From positions 1-64,000 of the forward strand of contig CANQMT010000011.1 of NCBI GenBank assembly GCA_947625055.1: DNA of 64,000 nt, given 5' to 3'. Position numbers and translations under genes: made by a program. The notes under the pieces are model-generated. The model made no database searches. It was not told where the DNA came from and worked only from the letters and a program-made list of their open reading frames with translations. This document shows, in pieces, positions 10,735-19,967 of the stretch. Source of the stretch: an uncultured Monoglobus sp. (GTDB lineage: Bacteria; Bacillota; Clostridia; Monoglobales; Monoglobaceae). Position 1 is the first letter of the stretch; every line of letters starts with the position of its first letter.

Positions 10735-12019
10735 GCCGCCCCCTCCTTTCGCTTGCGCCGGAGCCGGAATCGGCGGCGCCGCTCGCGGCTGACTCGGTCT
10801 TTGCCGAGATCGCCTGGATTATGCCGAGCGAGGCGAAGCTTATAACTATCGAGGTTCCGCCGTAGCTGACAAACGGAAGGGTTATTCCGGTCAGAGGTAT
10901 CATTTTTGTAACTCCGCCGATTATGATAAACGTTTGCAGCGCGAACATGACCGTCACGCCGAAGCTTACCGCCTTGTCGAACGGATCATCCGCCATTATT
11001 GAAATTTTAAAACAGCGGTACGCGATAAGGAAGAACAGCATGATCACGGCGACACCGCCGAAAACTCCCATTTCCTCGCAGATCGCGGCGAATATAAAAT
11101 CCGAATGTACCAGCGGGATAAAATACGGCGAGCCGTTGCCGAGGCCGCTGCCGAAATATCCGCCCGACGCGATCGCGAACAGCGACTGGGCTATCTGATA
11201 GCCGCGGTTCGATATATCGGACCAGGGATCGAGCCAGTTGGCTATCCTCACCTGGATATGATAAAGCAGCCTCCAGCCCAGGAACCCGATAACGGCAAGC
11301 GCGATTATATTAAGGACCAGCAGCTTGCGGTCGGGCTCATAGACATATATCATAAACAGATAGATCGAAAACATGACGAGTATCGTGCCCCAGTCGCGCT
11401 GAAGCACCAGAAATCCCACAAAGATGTAGGTTATGATCAGCGCCGTCCATTTTGGCGCGACCTTGCCAAACAGCGGCTTTGACCAGCTCCCGCTCGCGTA
11501 GCAGGCGAGGCACATAATAAACAATATCTTGGTGATCTCGGACGGCTGGAACGATATCGAGGATCCTATCGAGATCCAATTGCGCGAGCCGTTCACCGTG
11601 TTCCCGAAAACCAGCGTTATCAAAAACAGAAGGGTGCCGCCGATAAAATACAGATACCAAAGCCTGTTCCATATCCTAACTTTATAATAAACAAAATACG
11701 CGATAAAAAACACCGCTCCGCCCGCCAGGATCCAGACGATCTGCCTGAAGCCGTAGCTGAGATCAATGCGGCACAGCAAAAGAACACCAATGGAGATCAG
11801 CATAAACACCATCAGTATGATAAACTTGTCACCCATGCGGCCGAGCACAAGCACGGTGTACATTATCAAAAAAAGCGCGAGCACCGCCGCGCCGGTATAC
11901 AGCACGTTCAGGTTATAGTCCTTATTCATGAACAAAAGCAAAAATCCCAACGCGTCCAGCAAAACGAGCAGATACGCGGGTTTTCGGTAACTCGCAGATC
12001 CAAGCCGCTCTGTTCCCAT
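10724..12019 (-). CDS. SEDS peptidoglycan polymerase FtsW/RodA
   Basis: A 431-aa polytopic membrane protein with about ten helices and the SEDS signature regions NGSRNWISIG, the conserved FQPSEITKI and LPFVSYGGTSIVISF. It polymerises lipid II glycans together with a class B PBP, here encoded immediately downstream with overlapping reading frames. The C-terminal tail is Ser/Gly/Ala-rich and polar. A start with no strong Shine-Dalgarno (GGAGTGATACTATGGG) follows the FHA gene by 11 nt, giving a three-gene unit. Confidence 0.93.
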   Translation of the reverse strand: MGTERLGSASYRKPAYLLVLLDALGFLLLFMNKDYNLNVLYTGAAVLALFLIMYTVLVLGRMGDKFIILMVFMLISIGVLLLCRIDLSYGFRQIVWILAGGAVFFIAYFVYYKVRIWNRLWYLYFIGGTLLFLITLVFGNTVNGSRNWISIGSSISFQPSEITKILFIMCLACYASGSWSKPLFGKVAPKWTALIITYIFVGFLVLQRDWGTILVMFSIYLFMIYVYEPDRKLLVLNIIALAVIGFLGWRLLYHIQVRIANWLDPWSDISNRGYQIAQSLFAIASGGYFGSGLGNGSPYFIPLVHSDFIFAAICEEMGVFGGVAVIMLFFLIAYRCFKISIMADDPFDKAVSFGVTVMFALQTFIIIGGVTKMIPLTGITLPFVSYGGTSIVISFASLGIIQAISAKTESAASGAADSGSGASERRGRHER

Positions 12020-12030
12020 AGTATCACTCC

Positions 12031-12477
12031 TCAGGTTTCAAACACAAAGTTAAGGCCGCCGATCGAGATCACGTCCTCGGGGTCTAAGATGACCTCTTTC
12101 AAAATGCGCTTTCCGTTGACCGACGTTCCGTTCCTGCTGCCCAGGTCCTCAAGGTACCACTCGCCCTGCTCGAACCAAATTATAAGGTGCTTCTGCGAGA
12201 CGAAATTCTCGTTTATCACAATGTCGCAGTCGGGGCTCCTGCCGATGACCGCCTCGCCGTAGATATTGTACCTGCGCTTTAAGGGGCGGGACGGCTCAAC
12301 ACGGGATTTTGCCGGTCTCAGGCTGGCGCATGCCTCGTCGGCAATGCTGTTGTCCTCAAATCTGCTCATTTTCTTAACGTCAAGATATATAAGCCGTATC
12401 ACGAAAATTATAAACACATAAATTATAACCGTGAAAACATAGCTCAAGATCGTGGATATAAAGCTGTATACAGTCAT
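12031..12477 (-). CDS. Membrane-anchored FHA-domain protein
   Basis: A 148-aa protein with an N-terminal membrane helix (residues 5-28) and a C-terminal forkhead-associated domain (about 70-148) with the phosphothreonine-binding signature VIGRSPDCDI, the SQKH motif and LGSRNGTSVNG. FHA proteins in this gene context usually respond to Ser/Thr kinases of the PknB type that regulate wall synthesis. It sits upstream of the SEDS/PBP pair, so it may couple phosphorylation signals to peptidoglycan polymerisation (inference). Confidence 0.9.
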   Translation of the reverse strand: MTVYSFISTILSYVFTVIIYVFIIFVIRLIYLDVKKMSRFEDNSIADEACASLRPAKSRVEPSRPLKRRYNIYGEAVIGRSPDCDIVINENFVSQKHLIIWFEQGEWYLEDLGSRNGTSVNGKRILKEVILDPEDVISIGGLNFVFET

Positions 12478-12502
12478 GCCTTCCTCCTTCGCCGGACAGG
12501 GC

Positions 12503-14821
12503 TTAATACTCGTTCCAGTAATCGTCGTCCTCGCGGGAATCCGCGGCGTTCTCGTTGACTATTTTATGCTTCTTCTGCATTATGTATAATATTACCGCGA
12601 ACAGTATCCCGACGCCGAAGCATGTCAGATAGAGATACACGATCGGCGGAGTCTCAAATTTCATGGTCGAAAGCGGGTTGTAAAACGTTGTGTTTGACTT
12701 ATATCCGCTCACCCCCGCGTCAAACTCGGTCGGCGCCACCTGGCACATGCGGTCAAACAGCCTGTACAGGAACTCGGCAGCCGAGGCTCGGTCAAACCGG
12801 TTCTCGGTGCTGCAAAGCGCCATGCCGTCGTTTATTATCCCCTCACGGGCGCCGAGGGCCAGAGCCGGAAGCGACTCTTTGTCCATATACTGAATATCGG
12901 GATAGTTCAGGTATACGCTGGCGTACGGGCGGTCGCTGTCATTGCCCGTATCGGGATAATAATAGCCCTTGTAATCCACCAGCAGCGCGAGGCTCTTCAC
13001 AAAACTGTCCTCAAGCCCCACGGCTGAATTGCCGTTGAACCTGAGCCCGCCCTGATCGGTGTAGAGCTGAATGTCCGCCTCGTCTATCGAGGCGACGTAA
13101 ACCGCCTGAGGGTCGGACTCGTCTATGTCGCTGTAGTCTACTCTCGCGTCGGTGTCAACCGTGAAAAGCATTCCCGCCACGGCTCTCGCAGCGTCATAGT
13201 TGGTGTACTGATCGTCCGGACGGAACCGCGTTCCGGTGGCCGCGAAATAATCCTTTGAGACGAGCTGCTTGATGTGGCTCTGCTCGGCTTCGCCAAGGCC
13301 GTCAATATCCGAGATCCTCGGCTCGTTGGTCTTGGTCTTATAGAGGCCGCCGGAGTTGGTTTTAAACTCTATAGCGCCGTTGATCGCGTCATAGATTCCT
13401 CCGATATTGAAATCCCTGCCGTCGCAGGTGTTGTAAACGCTGTCATACTCGCCGCCCGCGGGGATCGAGAAATTCACCTTGGTCGGCAGCTTGTCGATCG
13501 CGTTCCCCTGCTCGTCAAAAAAGTTGATTATATATCCGCCGCCCATTGCCGCGCCCATCTCGACGGTGAACGAGCCGTGCTTCTCAATTATCAGGTTGCA
13601 TGTGGGCTTGTCCATGATAACGCTGTGGCTGTTGTCGCCGATAAGCACCCTCATGTTGGATATTCCCATATCGTCGTCCCCCAGGCTCTTGTCAAACACG
13701 ATCCTCGGCGGCGAATTCTCGTCAAGCCCGGTGATAATAAGCTGCACCGGCCGCACAATATCCTTGTTGGGGCGGACCCCGCGCGAATCGGCCAACTGCC
13801 ACAGCTCATCCGAGGTCCGCACTGCCGCGCCCGCAGCGTCGCGAACGCTGTCGGCCGTGATCGTGACGGTGTTGCCCTCGGCCTTCAGCTCGGTTTTTGA
13901 ATTTCTAAGGCAGGCCGCCGTGATATAGGCCGCGATGTCATTGACCGCCGGGCCGTTCGGGGAATTGCCGTCCGATCCGCTCAGGATCTCGGCGAGATAA
14001 TTCTTATATTCCTCGATCGTGGTATATTCTTTTGTTTTCGCATAGTCTATCTCAATGTTTGAGGCGATTTCCGTTCCGCCCTCCGCGTCCTCCAAAAAGC
14101 CCATTTTGATTATGCTGTCGTCAAGCGCAGACACCGTGCCGATCTCCGTCGCCGCGTAGCCGCACGAGGTCCCGGCCTTTTTAAGCTTTGCGTAATAAAG
14201 CGAGCCGTTGTGCATGCCGCTTGCCGACTCAAGATATTCGGGAATGTAATGCACGATATACATGCCGTCGTCAAACTCCGCAAAATACTGTATCTTGCAG
14301 CTTTCGGGCGAGCGCGTCCACATTGTTCCGCCCGGATCCTGCTGCGGCGGATGATAGTTTCCGTCGCTGTGGTCGATATAATACTCATCCGCGACCGCAG
14401 TAACCGCGCCCGGTGTTGTGTCAACGTCAAAGGTATTTTTTACGCATCTGCGCAGCGTCTCGGGCGTGACGAGCTTGGTGTCTCCGTATATCGGAGCGTT
14501 CGGATTGAGCCTGTCAGTCTTGCTGTAGGCCAGAAACTGCCACCAGATGATCTCCGACATTTTATCGCTCCAGTTATTCGGATCAAGCGTCAGCTTGCCG
14601 CCGTTATCGCTCTCAAACTCGGTGGTATAGCACGCGCCGAATCGGCAAAGATAGTCCGAGAGCGCCGTCTTCTGCTCGATGCTCATTGTTCTTCCGGCGT
14701 TTTGATATTTTTTTGCATTCTCATCCGCGGCTCCGTTTTCGGCGCATGCCGGAATTGACGGCAGAGCCGCCGCGATCGCCAATATTATGATGATCAGATT
14801 GGTGATTTTTTTCAAAAACAT
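12503..14821 (-). CDS. Large exported, membrane-anchored protein of the wall cluster
   Basis: A 772-aa protein I cannot assign. A signal peptide (residues 1-27, cleavage near PACAEN) is followed by a long extracellular region and one C-terminal helix (PPIVYLYLTCFGVGILFAVILY, about 725-746) with a short acidic cytoplasmic tail. Residues about 520-690 look like degenerate SLH-type repeats (AATGTRFRPDDQYTNYDAARAV and GIINDGMALCSTENRFDRASAAEFLYRLFDRM). The position 25 nt upstream of the FHA gene, same strand, suggests it belongs to the FHA-FtsW-PBP operon. Topology fits a surface-sensing or wall-tethering role, which is inference only. Its stop is followed by GGAGGAAGG for the FHA gene. Confidence 0.75.
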   Translation of the reverse strand: MFLKKITNLIIIILAIAAALPSIPACAENGAADENAKKYQNAGRTMSIEQKTALSDYLCRFGACYTTEFESDNGGKLTLDPNNWSDKMSEIIWWQFLAYSKTDRLNPNAPIYGDTKLVTPETLRRCVKNTFDVDTTPGAVTAVADEYYIDHSDGNYHPPQQDPGGTMWTRSPESCKIQYFAEFDDGMYIVHYIPEYLESASGMHNGSLYYAKLKKAGTSCGYAATEIGTVSALDDSIIKMGFLEDAEGGTEIASNIEIDYAKTKEYTTIEEYKNYLAEILSGSDGNSPNGPAVNDIAAYITAACLRNSKTELKAEGNTVTITADSVRDAAGAAVRTSDELWQLADSRGVRPNKDIVRPVQLIITGLDENSPPRIVFDKSLGDDDMGISNMRVLIGDNSHSVIMDKPTCNLIIEKHGSFTVEMGAAMGGGYIINFFDEQGNAIDKLPTKVNFSIPAGGEYDSVYNTCDGRDFNIGGIYDAINGAIEFKTNSGGLYKTKTNEPRISDIDGLGEAEQSHIKQLVSKDYFAATGTRFRPDDQYTNYDAARAVAGMLFTVDTDARVDYSDIDESDPQAVYVASIDEADIQLYTDQGGLRFNGNSAVGLEDSFVKSLALLVDYKGYYYPDTGNDSDRPYASVYLNYPDIQYMDKESLPALALGAREGIINDGMALCSTENRFDRASAAEFLYRLFDRMCQVAPTEFDAGVSGYKSNTTFYNPLSTMKFETPPIVYLYLTCFGVGILFAVILYIMQKKHKIVNENAADSREDDDYWNEY

Positions 14822-14923
14822 ACTTTTTCCTCAAACACGCGTTATTTTTGTATAATATATCATGATAAGTATATCACAAATGTTTATTTTTTTCAATATC
14901 TTTTTTAAATTACCCCTAAACCC

Positions 14924-15008
14924 GCGAGCTAAAAACAGCTTTGAATGATCGCCGGACCCGGTTCCGTCATGCCACGCCCGGACGGCGAAGAAACTGTTTT
15001 CAGCTCGC
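14924..15008 (+). repeat. Palindromic element copy 1 (orientation A)
   Basis: Terminal inverted repeats GCGAGCTAAAAACAG and CTGTTTTCAGCTCGC (one mismatch) surround the conserved core GGACCCGGTTCCGTCATGCC. It fills the gap between pfkA and the 772-aa protein gene. Similarity to copy 4 continues beyond the right end (CGCATATTTTCAGAGG), and a distal motif TTTTTTGAAAAACGAAGTTTTCTA near 15215 recurs inverted near copies 3 and 4, so the full unit here may reach about 320 bp. The rest of the 457-bp gap is GC-rich filler with no supported gene. Confidence 0.85.
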
Positions 15009-15243
15009 GCAGACCGCATATTTTCAGAGGTTCAGGGCGCCCGAAGGGCGCAACAAAAGCGCGAGGGGCGGAGGCGGCTCGCGCAACCGGGCGGGCTGCG
15101 GCCGGATCCGCGCAGCGGATTCGTGGTATTAAAGTATTCCGTTTTATCTGATAAACGAGGCCACAACTCATTAATGGTTTCATTTAAATGGCGGAACTGG
15201 GCTAGGCTGTTATATTTTTTGAAAAACGAAGTTTTCTACGCGA

Positions 15244-15272
15244 CGAGCGCCCGGCATAAGCCGAGCGCTCAT
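15244..15272 (-). terminator. Hairpin after pfkA
   Basis: GAGCGCTCGGC pairs with GCCGGGCGCTC (one mismatch) across TTAT on the minus strand, a few nt beyond the pfkA stop. No long T-run follows, so termination may be partial. Confidence 0.5.
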
Positions 15273-15278
15273 ATAATC

Positions 15279-16256
15279 TTATCTGTAACCAAGCTTTTTC
15301 GCGAGAGCCATCCTCTCTGTCGCGAGCGTCTTTTTGACCGCCAGACCCTCTTTTATGTCAATATCGGTGATCTGACCGTTTTTCATACAGACGATCCTGT
15401 TCTGACGACCGTTTATAAGCAGCTCCACGGCGTAATTGCCCATTTCGGACGCGATAACGCGGTCGCGCACCGACGGGCTGCCGCCGCGCTGAACATGGCC
15501 GAGGATAGTCGCCCTTGACTCGATGCCGGTCTTTTCCTCGATTTTTTTGGCCATTTCGATAACTCCGCCGACGCCCTCGGCAACAAGGACGATAAAGCGC
15601 TTCTCGCCGTTGGCCTTGCTGTGCAAAATGGGCTTTAAAATATCCTCCTCAAAGCTCCACTTGATCTCGGGAACCAGTATAACGTCCGCGCCGCAGGCAA
15701 TGCCGACGTCAAGCGCCAGATATCCGGCCGTTCTGCCCATTACCTCGATGACCGAGCAGCGCTCGTGGCTTTCTGTGGTGTCCTTTATGTTGTCCACCGC
15801 GCTCTTTATTGTGTTGAGGCAGGTGTCATAGCCGATAGTGTATTCGCTGCAGCCGATGTCATTGTCGATGGTCCCGGGAATGGCGATCGTGGGCAGGCCC
15901 GCCTTGCAAAGACGCTCCGCGCCCCTGAAAGATCCGTCGCCGCCTATCACCACAAGACCGTCAATATTGAAGATCTTCGCCATTTCGACGCCTTTTTTAA
16001 TCACGTCATCCTGTTTGAACTCCAGGCAGCGCGCTGTCTGGAGTATCGTGCCCCCGCGCTGCAGGATATTTGACACGTCATGCGGTTTCATTTTCTGCAT
16101 CTCGGCCTTGATCAGGCCCGAGTAACCCCGCTTGATGCCGACAACGTTCAGCCCGCTGTGTGCCGCCACCCTGACAACGGCTCTGATCGCCGCGTTCATT
16201 CCGGGCGCGTCGCCGCCCGACGTCAGGACTCCTATGGTTTTAATTTTATCCGTCAT
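15279..16256 (-). CDS. pfkA: ATP-dependent 6-phosphofructokinase
   Basis: Phosphorylates fructose 6-phosphate to the 1,6-bisphosphate, the committed step of glycolysis. At 325 aa it matches bacterial PfkA. Visible motifs: GVLTSGGDAPGMNAAIR, GGDGSFRGA (ATP/Mg site), PGTIDNDI with the catalytic Asp region, and the effector-site RATILGHVQRGGSPS. GGAGG lies about 7 nt before the ATG. It appears monocistronic, bounded by a terminator of the SLH gene upstream side and a repeat element downstream. Confidence 0.97.
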   Translation of the reverse strand: MTDKIKTIGVLTSGGDAPGMNAAIRAVVRVAAHSGLNVVGIKRGYSGLIKAEMQKMKPHDVSNILQRGGTILQTARCLEFKQDDVIKKGVEMAKIFNIDGLVVIGGDGSFRGAERLCKAGLPTIAIPGTIDNDIGCSEYTIGYDTCLNTIKSAVDNIKDTTESHERCSVIEVMGRTAGYLALDVGIACGADVILVPEIKWSFEEDILKPILHSKANGEKRFIVLVAEGVGGVIEMAKKIEEKTGIESRATILGHVQRGGSPSVRDRVIASEMGNYAVELLINGRQNRIVCMKNGQITDIDIKEGLAVKKTLATERMALAKKLGYR

Positions 16257-16314
16257 TTACATTCCTCCAATTTTGCTCCAATATTATCCGCGTTCGGGCG
16301 CGGGCCCTCTCCGT

Positions 16315-16343
16315 AAAAAAGGAACCCCGAAGGGTTCCTTTTG
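16315..16343 (-). terminator. Terminator after the SLH/cohesin gene
   Basis: AAAAGGAACCC-CGAA-GGGTTCCTTTT hairpin with A- and T-tracts on both sides, 20 nt after the 16362 stop. Confidence 0.85.
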
Positions 16344-16361
16344 AAATCAAAGTGAGATCAA

Positions 16362-18671
16362 TCACTTAGCCTCGGGAGTTGCTGAAGCTTCAGGAGCTGC
16401 AGACGCGTCGGGAGCTGCCGATGCATCGGGAGCCTCCGTTGCGGTAGGAGCAGCCGTAGCCGAGGTACCGGTTGAAAAACCGCCGTTACCAGCCGCGGGT
16501 GCCGCAGTTGCCTGAGGAGCCTCTGTTGTCTCGGGAACATCCTCGGGAACCTCTTCGCCTCTTGTCAGAACATATACTCTGTCAAGGAGAGCGGAAGCCT
16601 CGGAACGAGCCGCATTTGCCTGAGGTCTGAAGTTTCCTGTCTCGTCGCCCTGGAGCAGACCGTTCTCGCTCAAGCCGGCAACATACTCCTTCGCGTAGTC
16701 GGAGATCGAAGCAGCGTCATAATATGTCATAGCCGCATTTGAAGTCATGTTCATCTGACGGCCGATGATCGTAGCCATCTGCTCACGAGTGATGTCAGCG
16801 TTGGGAGCGAATTCGTTTTCGGAAATACCGTTTACGAGGCCTGCCTCTGTAGCAGCGATTACATAAGGAGCGAACCAGTCGCTCGAACTTACATCGGCAA
16901 ACTGCGAGGTTGTCGAAGTAGCCTCAAGTCCGAATACGTTAACCGCGATCTTTGTGAACTCTGCACGCGTGATGTTGTTCTCGGGCATATACATATTTGC
17001 TGTCTCGCCGTTTACAATACCTGCGTTGTAGAGATCCATGATGTATTCATAAGCCCAATATGTGGGAGGTACATCGTCAAATACCTGCTTGCCCGTCGAA
17101 GCGGGAGGCGTAACTACAGGCTCTGTTGAAGGAGCAGCCGTTGCGGTCGTACCGCTGCTGCCGCCTGTGCCGAACGACGAAGTTCCGATCGAAGCCTTGG
17201 CGCTTGTTTCGCAGGGATACTCAACCATACCGTCGGAAGCAGCCTTCTCTGTTCCGTTGAGATAGTAAACCGCGTTCTCTGACACAACATCCAGAGCATG
17301 CTCGGGAACGAATGTGATGCGAGCCACATACGATGTTTTGTAATCAACCTCATAGCCCGCGAGGTCTGTAACAGCGGTCTCGGTACCGTCTTTGTTTACT
17401 ATGAACCAAGACGTTTCAACCGTGTAATGTCCGGGCAGAGAAACCTCTGCTGTAGGCAGCTTCTTATTGGGTGAGGGTTTTGTGATCGATGCGCCGAGCT
17501 GGCTTATCGTTCTCTCAACCTTGATATACTTGTCAGCCGCAACGCCCTTGTAGATCACCATAATGTTATGGTCGTCAACAAGACGCAGAGTGAAGTCGCC
17601 CTTTGTGGCGTCACTGTATACAACGTCCTCAACCTTTTCGGCGCCATCAACGGTAGATGTAACCGTTACCGTAAACTCGGGGATCAAGCCCATAACATCA
17701 GCATCGGCCTGCGCGCTAATCTTAACATCGTCCTTCAGAACAACAGTGAAAGCGTCCTCGCCTGTCTTCTCTAAAACAACGATATCTTTGGACTCGGTGT
17801 TCTCGTCAAATGTCAGCTTGCTGTTAACCACGTCAAGAGTCACGCTCTTGCCATTTTCGTCTTTGGCATCAACAATGCTGTACTTCTTGCCCTTGGGCAG
17901 AGTCTTTGTAAATGTGCCGTCCTCGTTTCTTTCAATAACAATGGACTCGTCGGAATCAATGCTCGACTTTATTACCAGGCTCTTAACATCCGCAGGAACG
18001 CTGTCGGCGGGAATTACGATCGTGAACTCTGTCTCGCTTACGGGAGGCTGAGTAACAACGGGAGCGTCTGTGGGAGCTGCCGTCGGAGCCTGTGTAGCGG
18101 GAGCCTCTGTAGCAGGAGCCTGTGTAGCGGGAGCATCCGTAGCGGGCGGCTCTGTTGCAGGCGGCTCAGTTGCGGGCGGCTCTGTCGGAGTAGCAGCCTC
18201 TGCAACGTTAATAACCAAATCGGTTGATGTCGCGCCGTTCAACTGGTTCCAATCACTATCAAAAACAAATACTTCGTCTATAGGCAGTGTATGAGTTCCG
18301 ATCGTCGCATCAGCTTTTGCTGTTATGCTGAAAGTGATAAACGGCTCATTTGCCTTGGCAGCAATTGCGTTATCAATCGACACACAGAGACGACCATTTG
18401 TAAGCGAAATCGAAAGACCATTTTCATAAATGTCAGGATACTCAAAATTATCGTCTAACGTATAATAGAAGGTTGTGAAACCGCCTACTGTATAATCAAT
18501 GTCTGTGGTCAAATTAATTTCTACCGACTCTCCGGGAGCAACCGAATCTTTAGCGGGTGCAATAGTAACATTTACAACATCATCAGCAGCCGCAAATACT
18601 GTTACGCTAAACATTGTCGCAATCATTGCAACAACACAGATAACAGCCATTACTTTACTTAACTTTCTCAT
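16362..18671 (-). CDS. S-layer-anchored protein with N-terminal cohesin-like domain
   Basis: A 769-aa exported protein. Signal peptide (residues 1-28), then a cohesin-type jelly-roll domain at about 30-160 (VNVTIAPAKDSVAPGESVEI, GGFTTFYYTLDDN, FITFSITAKADATIGTH). A Pro/Thr/Ala linker of PATEPPATEP repeats follows (about 170-215), then roughly 300 residues of beta-rich repeats. Three SLH motifs lie near 560-730 (FDDVPPTYWAYEYIMDLYNAGIVNG and two more), with a low-complexity Ala/Pro tail. SLH domains bind pyruvylated wall polymers; cohesins bind dockerins, and the gene directly upstream encodes a dockerin. A strong AAAGGAG precedes the ATG. The cohesin call is by motif pattern only. Confidence 0.8.
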   Translation of the reverse strand: MRKLSKVMAVICVVAMIATMFSVTVFAAADDVVNVTIAPAKDSVAPGESVEINLTTDIDYTVGGFTTFYYTLDDNFEYPDIYENGLSISLTNGRLCVSIDNAIAAKANEPFITFSITAKADATIGTHTLPIDEVFVFDSDWNQLNGATSTDLVINVAEAATPTEPPATEPPATEPPATDAPATQAPATEAPATQAPTAAPTDAPVVTQPPVSETEFTIVIPADSVPADVKSLVIKSSIDSDESIVIERNEDGTFTKTLPKGKKYSIVDAKDENGKSVTLDVVNSKLTFDENTESKDIVVLEKTGEDAFTVVLKDDVKISAQADADVMGLIPEFTVTVTSTVDGAEKVEDVVYSDATKGDFTLRLVDDHNIMVIYKGVAADKYIKVERTISQLGASITKPSPNKKLPTAEVSLPGHYTVETSWFIVNKDGTETAVTDLAGYEVDYKTSYVARITFVPEHALDVVSENAVYYLNGTEKAASDGMVEYPCETSAKASIGTSSFGTGGSSGTTATAAPSTEPVVTPPASTGKQVFDDVPPTYWAYEYIMDLYNAGIVNGETANMYMPENNITRAEFTKIAVNVFGLEATSTTSQFADVSSSDWFAPYVIAATEAGLVNGISENEFAPNADITREQMATIIGRQMNMTSNAAMTYYDAASISDYAKEYVAGLSENGLLQGDETGNFRPQANAARSEASALLDRVYVLTRGEEVPEDVPETTEAPQATAAPAAGNGGFSTGTSATAAPTATEAPDASAAPDASAAPEASATPEAK

Positions 18672-18733
18672 CTAAGTTAATATCTCCTTTCATAACATTT
18701 AAATAAAAGTTACTTATAATCTTTTACGATACT

Positions 18734-19666
18734 TTACTGTTGAGCAGGAAAAGAATTGATTTTGCCTCTTGCATATTGCATAATAAGGGCAGCATCAGCG
18801 GGATTAACTCTGGTATCAGCATTTACATCCGCTGCTTCAAGATCAATTTTATCACTTTCCGTCATTTTACCTCTTGCATATTTCATAACAAGAGCCGCAT
18901 CAGCAGGATTAATACGTGTATCGCTGTTTGCGTCACCGTACATAACTTCGGGTGTAGGACCGCCGGCTGTCAGTGTGAACGACTGAGCGTCGGGTACTTC
19001 AACATCGGTGCCGCCGATCTTAACGACGATAATGTCGCCTTCCTGATAAGCATTATCACCGGTCTTTGCCAACTTGAACGTGTATGTGCCGCTTCCGCTT
19101 GCAGGACCGTCATACTGATTGATATAGCCTACGGGTGTGGTGTCAGCAGTGTATTTGGTCATATTGTTCTGATCGCCGCTTGTTATAGCCGTGATGTCAT
19201 AAACAAACAATGTGATCTGGCTGGGAACCGGGTTTACAGTGAACGGAACGCTTACCGTGAAGTAACTGTCGTCGGCAGTCGCCGAAATTTCGCCGATAGT
19301 GATAGACGAACCCGTGGCAACGTCATCAACCTTAGCCGCAGCCTCAACCTCCGCAGCGTCTTCAACCGGTACTTCCTCTTTCTCTACCGGTATAACAACT
19401 TCCTCAACATCCTCTGCGGGAGCCTCGGCGTCCTCAGCGGGAGCTTCAACATCTTCCGCGGGGGCTTCAACGTCCTCTGCGGGAGCTTCTTCCTCAACTG
19501 CGTCCTCTGCGGGAGCAGCCTCATCAACCGTTTCCTCAACAACGGGAGCCGCTGCTTCGGGAGCGGCCTCTTCGACCTCATCAGCGAACGCGAGGCCGGC
19601 GGTTGCCGAGCAAATCATCAATGCGGCGGTGAGAGCCGCACCAAATTTAAAAATTCTCTTTTTCAT
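18734..19666 (-). CDS. Secreted dockerin type I protein
   Basis: A 310-aa exported protein with a signal peptide (about residues 1-28), an acidic linker built from EAPAEDV-type heptads (about 35-110), a beta-rich domain (about 120-230) and a C-terminal dockerin type I. The dockerin has two calcium-binding F-hand repeats: GDANSDTRINPADAALVMKYARG and ADVNADTRVNPADAALIMQYARG (quoted in part). No catalytic domain is visible, so it is a structural or adaptor component. It lies 62 nt upstream of the cohesin/SLH gene on the same strand, with AGGAGG before the ATG, and probably forms an operon with it from the promoter near 19860. Confidence 0.88.
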   Translation of the reverse strand: MKKRIFKFGAALTAALMICSATAGLAFADEVEEAAPEAAAPVVEETVDEAAPAEDAVEEEAPAEDVEAPAEDVEAPAEDAEAPAEDVEEVVIPVEKEEVPVEDAAEVEAAAKVDDVATGSSITIGEISATADDSYFTVSVPFTVNPVPSQITLFVYDITAITSGDQNNMTKYTADTTPVGYINQYDGPASGSGTYTFKLAKTGDNAYQEGDIIVVKIGGTDVEVPDAQSFTLTAGGPTPEVMYGDANSDTRINPADAALVMKYARGKMTESDKIDLEAADVNADTRVNPADAALIMQYARGKINSFPAQQ

Positions 19667-19845
19667 TTAATTATCCTCCTAATTTTGCCGTTTTATAAAA
19701 TCGTCGATTTCTTCCCAATTAAATCCGCAATTTTACTTACCATCTCAAAATTCGAGGTTATCCTCCTTTCCCCAAAAATTCTCGCGGCATTAAACGCTTA
19801 TGTACAATACCGCATTTTAGATTTTCTCTATTATGACACGGTACT

Positions 19846-19874
19846 ATTATACACCCACATAAAAGAAATTTCAA
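19846..19874 (-). promoter_or_regulatory. Promoter of the dockerin/cohesin genes, long leader
   Basis: Minus strand TTGAAA (19869-19874), 17 nt, TATAAT (19846-19851). The predicted start leaves a leader of about 170 nt before the dockerin ATG. The leader holds an extra Shine-Dalgarno-like GGAAAGGAGG near 19765 and a short possible reading frame (MVSKIADLIGKKSTIL), so leader-based control is possible. Confidence 0.65.
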
Positions 19875-19932
19875 GTCTTTTTTTGAAATTTCTTTTAATT
19901 TTTCAAAGATATTAAAAAAAACTGACAATATG

Positions 19933-19960
19933 TTGACATTTTGCACAGTTTGAATATAAT
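19933..19960 (+). promoter_or_regulatory. Promoter of apbE
   Basis: TTGACA (19933-19938), 16 nt, TATAAT (19955-19960). The expected start at about 19967 coincides with the ATG at 19968. Confidence 0.75.
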
Positions 19961-19967
19961 AATATTT

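Noticed and set aside
14945-15151. Small frames through the palindromic element (AGPGSVMPRPDG)
   Set aside because: Open in all copies, but they start and stop at different places and lack ribosome sites. The conservation is explained by the DNA element.
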